A stretch of DNA of 28,427 nt from Pseudomonadota bacterium (GCA_023438245.1 JAEXRD010000010.1:1-28427), one strand, 5' to 3'. Counted from the first letter of the stretch, positions 1 through 7,793 are shown. Notes: generated from the sequence alone by a model not told the origin. Program-made: numbers and translations.

Positions 1-91
1 CCACGAGCGTGGCCACGGCGGGCAGCCCGGCCATGAGGGCGCGGGCGGGGCTGGCGGATGTGCTGGTCGTGTCGGGCATGTCGGGTTCCAT
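1..91 (-). CDS. N-terminus of an unknown protein, cut by the window edge
   Basis: An open frame starts with ATG at 91 on the minus strand and runs off the left edge after 30 codons. It lies 81 bases downstream of the kup stop and in the same direction, so it could be the last gene of that transcript. The visible part has a Ser/Thr/Pro/Ala-rich start followed by a hydrophobic stretch (LMAGLPAVATLV), which could begin a membrane segment or a signal sequence. Neither the ATG at 91 nor the in-frame ATG at 79 has a strong ribosome binding site. No family is recognisable from so little sequence. Confidence 0.4.
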   Translation of the reverse strand, partial: MEPDMPDTTSTSASPARALMAGLPAVATLV

Positions 92-95
92 GTGC

Positions 96-114
96 CGGGG
101 AAGGTGTCCCCGGT
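96..114. repeat. Perfect inverted repeat between kup and the left-edge gene
   Basis: Two six-base arms, CCGGGG and CCCCGG, surround a seven-base loop. There is no T-run on either side, so a rho-independent terminator is not supported. In a minus-strand transcript the hairpin would sit immediately upstream of the left-edge gene's start and could affect its translation. Confidence 0.4.
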
Positions 115-172
115 GAGGGGGAATAGCGCGTCCTGTGCCCGGGGTAAAGCCCGGCGAGGCCAAAAGCGTGGG

Positions 173-2182
173 CTACAGCTCCACCTGCGCGCCCAGCTCC
201 ACCACTCGCCCCGGCGGGATGCCGAAGAAGGTGGTGGCGTTCCAGGCGTTGCGCGACATGAACGCGAACAGGGCCTTGCGCCAGCCGGCCATCTTGGACG
301 GCCCGCCGGTCAGCAGCGTCTCGCGGCCCAGATAGAAGGTGGTGGCCTGCAGCTCCACGTCCAGCCCGCGCAGGCGCAGCATGGCCAGGATCTCCGGCAC
401 GTTGGGGGTCTGCATGAAGCCGTAGCGCACCACCACGCGGTGGAAGCCGTGGCCCAGGGCCTTGACCTCCAGGCGTTCGGACTCGGGCACGTAGGGCGTC
501 TCCGCGCTCTGGATGGACAACAGCAGCACCAGCTCGTGCAGGATCTTGTTGTGCTTGAAGTTGTGCAAAAGCGTGATGGGCGTGCCCGTGGGCGACACGG
601 ACATGAACACGCCCGCGCCGGGCACGCGCACCGGCTTGCGTGCGGCCACCACGCTGTTGAGGAACAGCTCCGTGGGCAGGCCCATCTTGGCGAACTGCGC
701 GCCCAGGGCGGCCTTGCCCTCGCGCCAGGTGGCCATGGCGGTCATGATCAGCGCCGCCACGGTGAGGGTGAACCAGCCACCGTCGGGGATCTTCATGATG
801 TTGGCCGAGAGGAAGCCCAGGTCGAACAGCAGGAACAGCGCCGCCAGCGGCAGGGCCTTCCACAGCGGCCAGCGCCACAGCATGGTGGAAATGAGCAGGA
901 AGAACAGGGTGGTGATGGTCATGTCGATGGTCACGGCGATGCCGTAGGCCGCGGCCAGCCCGCTGGAGCTCTTGAAGGCCAGCACCAGGCCCAGGCAGGC
1001 GGCCATCATGGCCCGGTTCACGCCCGGCAGGTAGATCTGGCCCTTGGTGTGGGCGCTGGTGTTCACGATGCGGATGCGCGGGCAGAAGCCCATCTGCACC
1101 GCCTGCTGCGTCAGCGAGAACACGCCGGAGATCATGGCCTGCGAGGCGATGACCGTGGCGAAGGTGGCCAGGCCGACCATGGGATAGAGCAGCCGCTCCG
1201 GCACCAGGCCGTAGAAGGGGTTGAAGGCCTTCTCCGGGCTGGCCAGCAAGAGCGCCCCCTGGCCGAAATAGTTGAGCAGCAGCGCGGGCAGCACCAGCAC
1301 GCACCAGGACAGCCGGATGGGCCTGCGCCCGAAGTGGCCCATGTCGGCGTAGAGGGCCTCCCCTCCGGTGATGCACAAGACCACCGAGCCCAGCACCACC
1401 ATGCCGTGCAACCGGTTGGTGAGGAAGAAGCGCACCGCGTGCAGGGGATTGGCCGCGGCCAGGATCTCCGGGTTGGCCAGGATGGCCGACAGCCCCAGCA
1501 GGGCCAGCGTGGTGAACCACAGGATCATCACCGGGCCGAAGACCTTGCCGATGCTGTCCGTGCCGTGCTTCTGCATCAGGAACAGGCCCACGAGCACCGC
1601 GCAGGTGCCGGGGATGATGAACGGCGTGGCGGCGTCGGTGGCCACGCTCAGGCCCTCCATGGCCGAGAGCACGGAGATGGCCGGGGTGATGATGCCGTCG
1701 CCGTAGAGCAGGGCTGCGCCGAAGGTGGCCAGGAACACCACCAGGGCGTATTTGGCGCGGCTCTCGGCCTGGACCTTGCCCTGCAGCAGGGCCAGGAGCG
1801 CGAACACGCCGCCCTCGCCCTTGTTGTCGGCCCGCAGCACGAACACCACGTACTTGATGCTGACCACCACGATGAGCGACCAGAGGATGAGCGAGAGCAC
1901 GCCCAGGATGTTGGCGGGCAGAAGCGCGATGGCGTGCGGGCCGTGGAAGCATTCCTTCACGGCATAGAGCGGGCTGGTGCCGATGTCGCCGTAGACCACG
2001 CCCAGGGCCGCCAGCGCCAGGGAGAGCGAGCGCTGCTCATGGCCGTCGCCGTGGCCGTCTTGTCCGTCGGAAGTTGGCCCGCCGGAAATCGGCCCGCCCT
2101 CGCCCTCGGCCACGGGCAAAGCCCCCTGGCTGGGCAGCAGCATGGTCAACGGGCGCAGCAAAGCCCTCTGGGGCAAGGACAT
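173..2182 (-). CDS. kup: Kup-family potassium uptake protein (downstream copy)
   Basis: Probable inner-membrane K+ importer of the KUP/HAK/KT family (669 aa), driven by the proton gradient. The family signature GVVYGDIGTSPLYAVKE lies in the first membrane helix, about 12 hydrophobic segments follow, and a soluble C-terminal domain ends in FFGIPPGRVVELGAQVEL, as in other Kup proteins. The first ~50 residues are an extra tail rich in Gly, Asp and His. The ATG at 2182 has GGAGG eight bases upstream. It follows the second kup gene by 120 bases on the same strand; the two proteins are closely similar along their length, so they look like a tandem duplication. It may depend on the upstream gene's promoter and riboswitch, or on its own promoter in the 120-base gap. 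Confidence 0.93.
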   Translation of the reverse strand: MSLPQRALLRPLTMLLPSQGALPVAEGEGGPISGGPTSDGQDGHGDGHEQRSLSLALAALGVVYGDIGTSPLYAVKECFHGPHAIALLPANILGVLSLILWSLIVVVSIKYVVFVLRADNKGEGGVFALLALLQGKVQAESRAKYALVVFLATFGAALLYGDGIITPAISVLSAMEGLSVATDAATPFIIPGTCAVLVGLFLMQKHGTDSIGKVFGPVMILWFTTLALLGLSAILANPEILAAANPLHAVRFFLTNRLHGMVVLGSVVLCITGGEALYADMGHFGRRPIRLSWCVLVLPALLLNYFGQGALLLASPEKAFNPFYGLVPERLLYPMVGLATFATVIASQAMISGVFSLTQQAVQMGFCPRIRIVNTSAHTKGQIYLPGVNRAMMAACLGLVLAFKSSSGLAAAYGIAVTIDMTITTLFFLLISTMLWRWPLWKALPLAALFLLFDLGFLSANIMKIPDGGWFTLTVAALIMTAMATWREGKAALGAQFAKMGLPTELFLNSVVAARKPVRVPGAGVFMSVSPTGTPITLLHNFKHNKILHELVLLLSIQSAETPYVPESERLEVKALGHGFHRVVVRYGFMQTPNVPEILAMLRLRGLDVELQATTFYLGRETLLTGGPSKMAGWRKALFAFMSRNAWNATTFFGIPPGRVVELGAQVEL

Positions 2183-2206
2183 GGACGAGACCTCCGGGGC
2201 GGCGTA

Positions 2207-2232
2207 TCGGGCCGATATGTCGGGCCGATATG
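2207..2232. repeat. Tandem 13-base direct repeat in the kup-kup gap
   Basis: The unit TCGGGCCGATATG occurs twice back to back, followed by a partial third copy beginning TTCGGGC. It sits about 25-50 bases upstream of the downstream kup start. On the minus strand each unit contains CATATC, so it may hold a weak -10 element or an operator. No function is established. Confidence 0.5.
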
Positions 2233-2302
2233 TTCGGGCTGGCGCGCGGCGGCGCCGAGTTCCGATACTACGTGGCCGGAGAATCCGGTGTCAAGGCGGT
2301 GT

Positions 2303-4309
2303 CTACAGGCGCACCTGGCTGCCCAGCTCCACCACGCGCCCCGGCGGGATGCCGAAGAAGGTGGTGGCGTTCCAGGCGTTGCGCGACATGTAGGCGAACA
2401 GCGTCTTGCGCCAGGCCGCCATCCTGGTGTCGCCGCCGGTCAGGAGCGTCTCCCGGCCCAGGTAGAACGTGGTGGTCTCCAGCTTGGCCTCCAGCCCGTG
2501 GCCGCGGGCCATGTCCAGGATGTCCGGCACGCTGGGGGTCTGCATGAAGCCGTAGCGCGCCAGCACGCGGAAGAATCCGTGGCCCAGCGGCGTCACCTGC
2601 AGGCGGTCGCGGGCGCTGACGAAGGGCGTCTCCGCGCTCTGGATGGACAGGAGCAGCACCTGCTCGTGCAGCACCTTGTTGTGCTTGAAGTGGTGCAGGA
2701 GCGTGATGGGCGTGCCCGCGGGCGACACGGACATGAACACCGCCGTGCCCGGGATGCGCAGGGGCTTCTGCTGGGCCACCAGGCTTTCCAGGAACAGGTT
2801 GATGGGCAGGCCCAGCTGGGCGAACTGCTGGCCCAGCGCGGCCTTGCCGTCGCGCCAGGTGATCATGGCCAGCATGATGAGCAGGGCCACGGTGACGGTG
2901 AACCAGCCGCCGTCGAAGAACTTGAGCAGGTTGGCCGAAAGGTAGGTGATGTCGAAGGCCAGGAACAGGGCCAGCAGCGGCAGGGTCTTCCAGGCGGGCC
3001 AGCGCCACAGCGTGTGCACCACGTAGAAGTAGATCACCGAGGTGATGCCCATGGTGGCCGTCACCGCGATGCCGTAGGCCCCGGCCAGGCCGCTGGAGCT
3101 CTTGAAGGCCAGCACCAGGCCCAGGCAGGCGATCATCATGGCGTTGTTCACGCCCGGCAGGTAGATCTGGCCCTTGGTCTCGGCGCTGGTGTTCACGATG
3201 TGGATGCGCGGGCAGAAGCCCAGCTGCACGGCCTGCTGCGTCAGCGAGAACACCCCCGAGATCATGGCCTGGGAGGCGATGACCGTGGCCGCCGTGGCCA
3301 GCACCACCATGGGGTAGAGCAGCACGCGCGGCACCAGGCCGTAGAAGGGGTTGAAGGCCAGCTCCGGGTGGTCGAGCAGCAGCGCCCCCTGGCCGAAATA
3401 GTTGCACAGAAGCGCGGGCAGCACCATGGCGTACCACGAAAGCCGGATGGGCCCGGCCCCGAAATGGCCCATGTCGGCGTAGAGGGCCTCGCCGCCGGTG
3501 ATGCACAAGACCACCGAGCCCAGCACCACCATGCCGTGCAGCCGGTTCACCGCGAAGAAGTCCACCGCGTAGGCCGGGTTCAGCGCGGCCAGGATCTCGG
3601 GCCGCTGGAACACGGCGTTGATTCCCAGCGCGGCGATGACCGTGAACCACACGATCATCAGCGGGCCGAAGACCTTGCCGATGCGCTCGGTGCCGTGCTT
3701 CTGCATGCGGAACAGGGCGATGAGGATGAGGCAGGTGCCGGGGATGATGAAGGGCTGGGCGGCGTCGGTGGCCACGTCCAGGCCCTCCATGGCCGAGAGC
3801 ACGGAGATGGCCGGGGTGATGATGCCGTCGCCGTAGAGCAGGGCCGCGCCGAACAGCGCCGCGGTGATGAGCAGCGCGTGCCCGGCCTTGCCCGTGCCCT
3901 CCACCGAGCCCTTGACCAGCGCCAGCAGCGCGAAGATGCCGCCCTCGCCCTTGTTGTGGGCGCGCATGATGAAGGCCACGTACTTGAGGCTGACCACGAT
4001 GATGAGCGACCAGAAGATGAGCGAGATGACGCCCATGATGTTGGCGGGCAGAAGCTCGATGGCGTGGGTGCCGTGGAAGCATTCCTTCACGGCGTACAGC
4101 GGGCTGGTGCCGATGTCGCCGTAGACCACGCCCAGCGCCGCCAGCGCCAGCGACAGGTTGCGGCCGCCGTGGCGGCCATGGCCGTTGGCATCGCCATGGC
4201 CGTCATGCCCGTTGGCGTCGTTGGCGCTGTCCGGGCCGCCGCCGGGGGCCGAGGAGCGGGAGCGCAGGGGCGCGAAGATGTCTTTGAGGAACCGCGCAAG
4301 GGCGGGCAT
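2303..4309 (-). CDS. kup: Kup-family potassium uptake protein (upstream copy, riboswitch-controlled)
   Basis: Inner-membrane K+ uptake protein of the Kup family, 668 aa from the chosen start. It carries the same first-helix signature (VVYGDIGTSPLYAVKE), about 12 membrane segments and a soluble tail ending PPGRVVELGSQVRL. The frame is open further upstream, but the ATG at 4309 is preferred because CGGAGGT lies seven bases before it and the residues upstream would be translated riboswitch leader. Residues ~27-50 form a Gly/Asp/His/Asn-rich tract before the first helix. The leader matches a c-di-AMP riboswitch, which fits the known control of potassium importers by that nucleotide. The second kup lies 120 bases downstream. 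Confidence 0.94.
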   Translation of the reverse strand: MPALARFLKDIFAPLRSRSSAPGGGPDSANDANGHDGHGDANGHGRHGGRNLSLALAALGVVYGDIGTSPLYAVKECFHGTHAIELLPANIMGVISLIFWSLIIVVSLKYVAFIMRAHNKGEGGIFALLALVKGSVEGTGKAGHALLITAALFGAALLYGDGIITPAISVLSAMEGLDVATDAAQPFIIPGTCLILIALFRMQKHGTERIGKVFGPLMIVWFTVIAALGINAVFQRPEILAALNPAYAVDFFAVNRLHGMVVLGSVVLCITGGEALYADMGHFGAGPIRLSWYAMVLPALLCNYFGQGALLLDHPELAFNPFYGLVPRVLLYPMVVLATAATVIASQAMISGVFSLTQQAVQLGFCPRIHIVNTSAETKGQIYLPGVNNAMMIACLGLVLAFKSSSGLAGAYGIAVTATMGITSVIYFYVVHTLWRWPAWKTLPLLALFLAFDITYLSANLLKFFDGGWFTVTVALLIMLAMITWRDGKAALGQQFAQLGLPINLFLESLVAQQKPLRIPGTAVFMSVSPAGTPITLLHHFKHNKVLHEQVLLLSIQSAETPFVSARDRLQVTPLGHGFFRVLARYGFMQTPSVPDILDMARGHGLEAKLETTTFYLGRETLLTGGDTRMAAWRKTLFAYMSRNAWNATTFFGIPPGRVVELGSQVRL

Positions 4310-4315
4310 TGGGCA

Positions 4316-4365
4316 ACCTCCGGGGGGCAGCATATGTCGGGGATGGTCCCCGCGCGAACGGAGGT
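4316..4365 (-). promoter_or_regulatory. Candidate expression platform: anti-Shine-Dalgarno facing the kup ribosome site
   Basis: On the minus strand ACCTCCG (4365-4359), at the 3' edge of the aptamer, is fully complementary to CGGAGGT (4322-4316), the kup ribosome binding site. Between them is a small hairpin, CGGGGA-CCA-TCCCCG (about 4352-4338). This would allow translational control by sequestering the ribosome site. The pairing is seen in the sequence; the direction of control is inference. Confidence 0.45.
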
Positions 4366-4495
4366 CTCCCCTTTCGATGCCTGCGGGGTTAGCTGACGGG
4401 CTCGGACCGAAAGGTGTCCTACGCTCGAATCGAGCGATGCGCCCCAAGGGAGTGGGTCCCCCGCTTCCGGGACAGGTTCCCGGAATTCGGCAACC
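4363..4495 (-). promoter_or_regulatory. c-di-AMP riboswitch (ydaO/yuaA type) in the kup leader
   Basis: Read on the minus strand the leader begins GGTTGCCGAATTCC, passes GCGGGGGACCCA, and ends GAGCCCGTCAGCTAACCCCG followed by CAGGCATCGAAAGGGGAG. These follow, in the same order, the elements I remember from ydaO-class c-di-AMP riboswitches, notably CCGACAGCTAAC and AGGCAATAAAGG near the 3' side and GGTTGCCGAATCC at the 5' side. The ends can form the closing stem (TTGCC with GGCA). Such riboswitches turn off K+ importers when c-di-AMP is high, and the gene downstream is kup. The match is by eye; a covariance-model search was not possible. Confidence 0.8.
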
Positions 4496-4498
4496 GAA

Positions 4499-4528
4499 TT
4501 TTTACGCCCAAGCGTTGCGCTCTGTCAA
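4499..4528 (-). promoter_or_regulatory. Sigma-70-type promoter for the kup leader
   Basis: On the minus strand a perfect TTGACA (4528-4523) is followed after 18 bases by TAAAAA (4504-4499). Transcription would start near 4492-4495, at the 5' edge of the riboswitch aptamer, so position and strand agree with a kup promoter. Confidence 0.6.
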
Positions 4529-4589
4529 CAGGGCGCGGTTGCCAAGGCGCGCCGGGGCGGGTAGAGTCCGGCAAATGGCGTGGCGGGCC

Positions 4590-4616
4590 TATGGTTTTCG
4601 CAAATTGCGCCGATAT
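4590..4616 (+). promoter_or_regulatory. Sigma-28 (FliA) type flagellar promoter
   Basis: TATGGTTT, then exactly 11 bases, then GCCGATAT. The textbook sigma-28 consensus is TAAAGTTT-N11-GCCGATAA, so the -35 matches 6 of 8 and the -10 matches 7 of 8 at ideal spacing. It lies about 75 bases upstream of the tatA-like start, ahead of motA, motB and the PilZ gene. A sigma-70-like alternative, TTGCCA-N17-TAGAGT, sits at 4539-4567. Confidence 0.6.
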
Positions 4617-4696
4617 CATCACCAGGCGTGCCCCGAGGCATGCCAGCGGGCCCGGGCGGCAACCCCGTCCGGCCAGCGCCTGAAGGGAGGGCGTGC

Positions 4697-4885
4697 ATGA
4701 ACCTGTTGGAGATCCTCCTTCTGGTCATCCTTGGCCTGGTTGTGTTCAATTCGGGCAAGCTGCCGCAGCTGGGCGGCGGCATCGGGCAGGCCATCCGCAA
4801 CTTCAAGCGGAGCCTGAGCGAGCCCGAGGAGATCGACGTGACGGAAAAGAAAAAGGACCCGGGCGACACGCCGCCCAAGTCCTGA
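4697..4885 (+). CDS. tatA: TatA/TatE-like twin-arginine translocase subunit
   Basis: A 62-residue protein with the TatA plan: one N-terminal membrane helix (about residues 3-19), a short hinge, an amphipathic helix (KLPQLGGGIGQAIRNFKRSL) and a charged, acidic then lysine-rich tail. TatA oligomerises to form the pathway for folded proteins exported by the Tat system. The hinge reads FNSGKLP where most TatA proteins have FGPKKLP, so the Phe is kept and the Gly is replaced by Asn. The ATG at 4697 has GGGAGG six bases upstream; in-frame upstream codons lack such a site. It is first in a row with motA, motB and a PilZ gene, 61 bases before motA. No tatB or tatC is nearby, so it would work with components encoded elsewhere. 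Confidence 0.82.
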   Translation: MNLLEILLLVILGLVVFNSGKLPQLGGGIGQAIRNFKRSLSEPEEIDVTEKKKDPGDTPPKS

Positions 4886-4886
4886 C

Positions 4887-4904
4887 GCCCGCCCAAAGGC
4901 GGGC
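4887..4904 (+). terminator. Hairpin between tatA and motA
   Basis: GCCCGCC-CAAA-GGCGGGC is a perfect seven-pair stem with a four-base loop, two bases after the tatA stop. No T-run follows, so it is at best an attenuator or an RNA-stability element inside the operon. Confidence 0.35.
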
Positions 4905-4946
4905 CGCCCGGCGCGGGACAGCCCCGCCCGGACCTGAGGGATAGCC

Positions 4947-5813
4947 ATGTTCGCCATCATCGGCCTTGTCGTCGTTCTCGCCGCGGTCATCGGCGGCTAC
5001 CTGCTGGAGGGCGGCAACCTGCACGTCCTCTGGCAGCCCATCGAGCTGCTCATCATCCTCGGCTCGGGCCTGGGGTCGCTGATCGTGGGCTCGCCCATGA
5101 AGGTGAACACCGCCATCGCCAAGAACCTGGTGGTGGTGCTCACGGGCAAGCCCAAGACCAAGGCCGACTACGTGGACATCCTGCTGGTGCTCTTCGACCT
5201 GCTCTCGCTGGCCCGGCGCGAGGGCGTCATCGCCCTGGAGTCGCACGTGAACAAGCCCGAGGGCAGCACCATGTTCACCAACCGGCCCTCGGTGCTCAAG
5301 AACCACGCCGTGCTCGACTTCATCTGCGACAACTTCAAGACCTACACCGCGGCCAGCATGGAGCCCCACGAGTTCGAGGCCCTCATGGACATCGACATCG
5401 AGGCCCACCACGCCGACGCCCACCAGGCCCCCACCAACCTGAACCGCATGGCCGACGCCTTCCCCGCCCTGGGCATCGTGGCGGCGGTCATGGGCGTGGT
5501 GCTCACCATGGGCAAGCTCTCCGAGCCGCCCGAGGTGCTGGGCCACTCCATCGGCGCGGCGCTGGTGGGCACCTTCCTGGGCGTTCTGCTGTCCTACGGC
5601 GTGGTCGGCCCGCTGGCCGCCATCATGGACTCCATGGTGGGCGAGACCACCAGCCAGCTCAACGTGGTCAAGGCCGCCATGAACGCCTTCGCCATGGGCT
5701 GGCCCCCGGCCATGGCCCTGGAAAGCGCCCGGCGCGCCATTCCGGCCCACGACCGCCCCGGCTTCGACGAACTGGAAGGCCTGCTGCGCGAGAGCAAGAA
5801 GGGCGGCGGCTAG
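4947..5813 (+). CDS. motA: Flagellar motor stator protein MotA
   Basis: Membrane component of the flagellar stator; with MotB it couples ion flow to rotor torque. The 288 residues begin with two membrane helices (MFAIIGLVVVLAAVIGGYLL and IELLIILGSGLGSLIVG). A large charged cytoplasmic loop follows, then two C-terminal helices around residues 170-220 (ALGIVAAVMGVVLTMGKL, GTFLGVLLSYGVVGPLAAIM). Length and order match MotA, and the charged loop holds the paired Arg and Glu residues expected at the rotor interface. GAGGG lies just before the ATG. motB follows after a 58-base gap, which is the usual stator gene order. Confidence 0.95.
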   Translation: MFAIIGLVVVLAAVIGGYLLEGGNLHVLWQPIELLIILGSGLGSLIVGSPMKVNTAIAKNLVVVLTGKPKTKADYVDILLVLFDLLSLARREGVIALESHVNKPEGSTMFTNRPSVLKNHAVLDFICDNFKTYTAASMEPHEFEALMDIDIEAHHADAHQAPTNLNRMADAFPALGIVAAVMGVVLTMGKLSEPPEVLGHSIGAALVGTFLGVLLSYGVVGPLAAIMDSMVGETTSQLNVVKAAMNAFAMGWPPAMALESARRAIPAHDRPGFDELEGLLRESKKGGG

Positions 5814-5871
5814 GCCCCAGGCCCGTCTTCAGCTCTGATCCCGGCCCAAGCGCGAAAGGGAGTTGGCCCAA

Positions 5872-6939
5872 GTGGCTGAGAACAAGTCCATCATCATCAA
5901 GAAGGTCAAGAAGGGCCACGCGGGCGCGCACGGCGGCGCCTGGAAGGTGGCCTACGCCGACTTCATGACCGCCATGATGGCCTTCTTCCTGCTCATGTGG
6001 CTGCTGTCCATGGTCGTGCCCGAGAAGCGCGCCGGCGTGGAGCAGTACTTCCGCGAGTTCAGCCTGTTCGACAAGCAGGCCGCCATGGACGTGCGCCAGG
6101 GCGGGGCCATGATTCCCCTGCAGGACAAGCCCCCCGTGCCCCAGCGCGACGAGCTCACCGAGGCCGACATGAAGGGCGTGCCCGCCGTGCAGCCCGTGGA
6201 CATCCAGCGCAAGGTCCGGCAAGCCATCGACGTCAACCTGCCCGAGCTCAAGGATCAGGTCATCGTGGAGGCCAACGAGGCCGGGGTGCGCATCCAGCTT
6301 CTGTACGACGAGAAGGACCCCATGTTCGCCAAGGGCAGCCCGGAGCTGACCGCCACGGGCAAGCGCGCCCTCAAGGTCGTGGCCGAGCAGCTCGGCCCCC
6401 TGCCCAACAAGATCGCCGTGGAGGGCCACACCGACGCCATCAACTACTCCGGCGGCAAGTACACCAACTGGGAGCTCTCCACCGCCCGGGCCAGCGCCGC
6501 CCGCGTGGCCCTGGAACTCTCCGGCTTCCAGCAGGACCGCCTGGCCCGCGTGGCCGGGTACGCCTCCACCATGCCCCTGTTCCCGGACAACCCCACCGAC
6601 CCGCGAAACCGGCGCATCAGCATCCTCGTCATGAACTACGTGAAGCCCAAGGACGGCGAGGGCCTGGACTCCCTGGGCAGCAAGCCCGCCAAGAAGGAGC
6701 CCTCCATCGCCGAGGAGCTGAACGCCACCATCGAGAAGATGCTCTCCGTGGAGGGCCGGCCCGAGGTGGCCAAGGAGGTCGCGGCCCGCCGCGCCGCCGA
6801 GCAGGCCGCGCTGGCCAAGGCCGAGGCCGAACGCCGCGCCGCCGAGAAGGCCGCCGAGGAAGCCAAGGCCAAGGCCGAGGCCGCCAAGAAGGGGGCCAAA
6901 CCCGAGGCCAAACCAGAGGCGAAGAAGGGAGGCCACTAG
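5872..6939 (+). CDS. motB: Flagellar motor stator protein MotB
   Basis: Stator partner of MotA. The membrane segment AWKVAYADFMTAMMAFFLLM has the ion-binding Asp at about residue 30 and resembles proton-type MotB, not sodium-type PomB. An OmpA/MotB peptidoglycan-binding domain follows (EGHTDAINY at about 184, then ELSTARA), which anchors the stator. The last ~50 residues are an Ala/Lys/Glu-rich, probably helical tail beyond the usual domain. The frame is open from a TTG at 5863, but AAGGGAG directly abuts that codon; the GTG at 5872 has it nine bases upstream and is preferred. The stop is one base before the next gene. Confidence 0.94.
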   Translation: MAENKSIIIKKVKKGHAGAHGGAWKVAYADFMTAMMAFFLLMWLLSMVVPEKRAGVEQYFREFSLFDKQAAMDVRQGGAMIPLQDKPPVPQRDELTEADMKGVPAVQPVDIQRKVRQAIDVNLPELKDQVIVEANEAGVRIQLLYDEKDPMFAKGSPELTATGKRALKVVAEQLGPLPNKIAVEGHTDAINYSGGKYTNWELSTARASAARVALELSGFQQDRLARVAGYASTMPLFPDNPTDPRNRRISILVMNYVKPKDGEGLDSLGSKPAKKEPSIAEELNATIEKMLSVEGRPEVAKEVAARRAAEQAALAKAEAERRAAEKAAEEAKAKAEAAKKGAKPEAKPEAKKGGH

Positions 6940-6940
6940 C

Positions 6941-7735
6941 ATGGCGCCGGAAACCGAAGCCGCCCGCCCCGTGCCCGCTCCGGACCTCTCGCCCGGCGCG
7001 CGCGTGTTCGTGGTGGCCCTGAAGGACCCCCTGCGCGAACGCATCGACGTGCGCCAGAGCCGCGTGCTGCACCGCGAGGGCGACGTGCTCTTCCTGGAGC
7101 AGACCGACCCGCCGTTGGAGCACGTGCACTCCGGCCTGGCCCTGGAGATAGCCGCGCTGGCGCCCGGCCCCGGCGGCCAGCTCGGGCCGGTGGGCTTCGC
7201 CACGCGCCTGCTGGACGTGGTGGAGGACTTCCGGGTGGAGGACACCATGCCCGGTGTTCCGGCCCTGGCCGTGAGCGCGCCGGAGCCCGGGGCCTTCTAC
7301 GAGACCGGGCTGCGCATGCACTACCGCGTGCCCGTGGACCCGGAAATGAACGTGTTCGTGCGGCTGGAAGGCCTGCCGGACATCGACGAGGCCGAACTGC
7401 TGGACTTTTCCGCCGGGGGCGCGCGGGTGCGCCTGGATCTGACCCCCTGCCCGGACCTGGAGGTGCGCCTGGGCCAGAAGCTGCCGGTGAAGCTCCTGTT
7501 CATCGGCTCCGGCTACGCCGACGCCATCGGCGTGGTGTGCAGCGCCCGGCGCGACACCCTCCAGGATCCCGACGCCGAAACGGGCGCCGAAACGGGCGGC
7601 GAGCCCCGGCCCACCCTGACCCTGGGCCTGTGCTTCACCAACATGGACATCCGCGACATCCGCTACCTGGAGCGCATGGTGGCGCGCAAGGTCTCCGCCT
7701 GCCGCCAGCAGGAGCGCGAGGCCGAGTACCTGTAG
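6941..7735 (+). CDS. PilZ-domain protein, probable c-di-GMP-responsive flagellar regulator
   Basis: A 264-residue soluble protein with a C-terminal PilZ domain. The c-di-GMP-binding motifs are present: RMHYR (125-129, RxxxR) and DFSAGG (155-160, DxSxxG). The N-terminal ~115 residues are predicted beta-rich and resemble the YcgR-type flagellar brake domain in position and size, though I cannot confirm the fold. It starts one base after the motB stop, so it is probably translationally coupled to the stator genes. The likely role is to slow or redirect the motor when c-di-GMP rises, by contact with MotA or the rotor. Function is inferred from domain and context. Confidence 0.85.
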   Translation: MAPETEAARPVPAPDLSPGARVFVVALKDPLRERIDVRQSRVLHREGDVLFLEQTDPPLEHVHSGLALEIAALAPGPGGQLGPVGFATRLLDVVEDFRVEDTMPGVPALAVSAPEPGAFYETGLRMHYRVPVDPEMNVFVRLEGLPDIDEAELLDFSAGGARVRLDLTPCPDLEVRLGQKLPVKLLFIGSGYADAIGVVCSARRDTLQDPDAETGAETGGEPRPTLTLGLCFTNMDIRDIRYLERMVARKVSACRQQEREAEYL

Positions 7736-7775
7736 CGCCCTTTCGCCGGGGGCGCGCCCCCTGAGCCCGGTCAAT

Positions 7776-7793
7776 GGGAGAAATGTAACACCC
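7776..7793. repeat. 18-base repeat, left copy
   Basis: GGGAGAAATGTAACACCC is identical, in the same orientation, to 15736-15753. The two copies bracket the 8-kb segment of stress-type genes. About 45 bases to the right, GTCACATTTCCCCGG (7837-7851) resembles the reverse complement of the repeat, so the site may be an old transposon end. No transposase or integrase is visible between the copies. Confidence 0.7.

Noticed and set aside
92..4396. Very long plus-strand open frame opposite both kup genes
   Set aside because: It is antisense to two well-supported transporters; its protein is His/Gln/Gly/Arg-rich low complexity, typical of the reverse frame of GC-rich genes.
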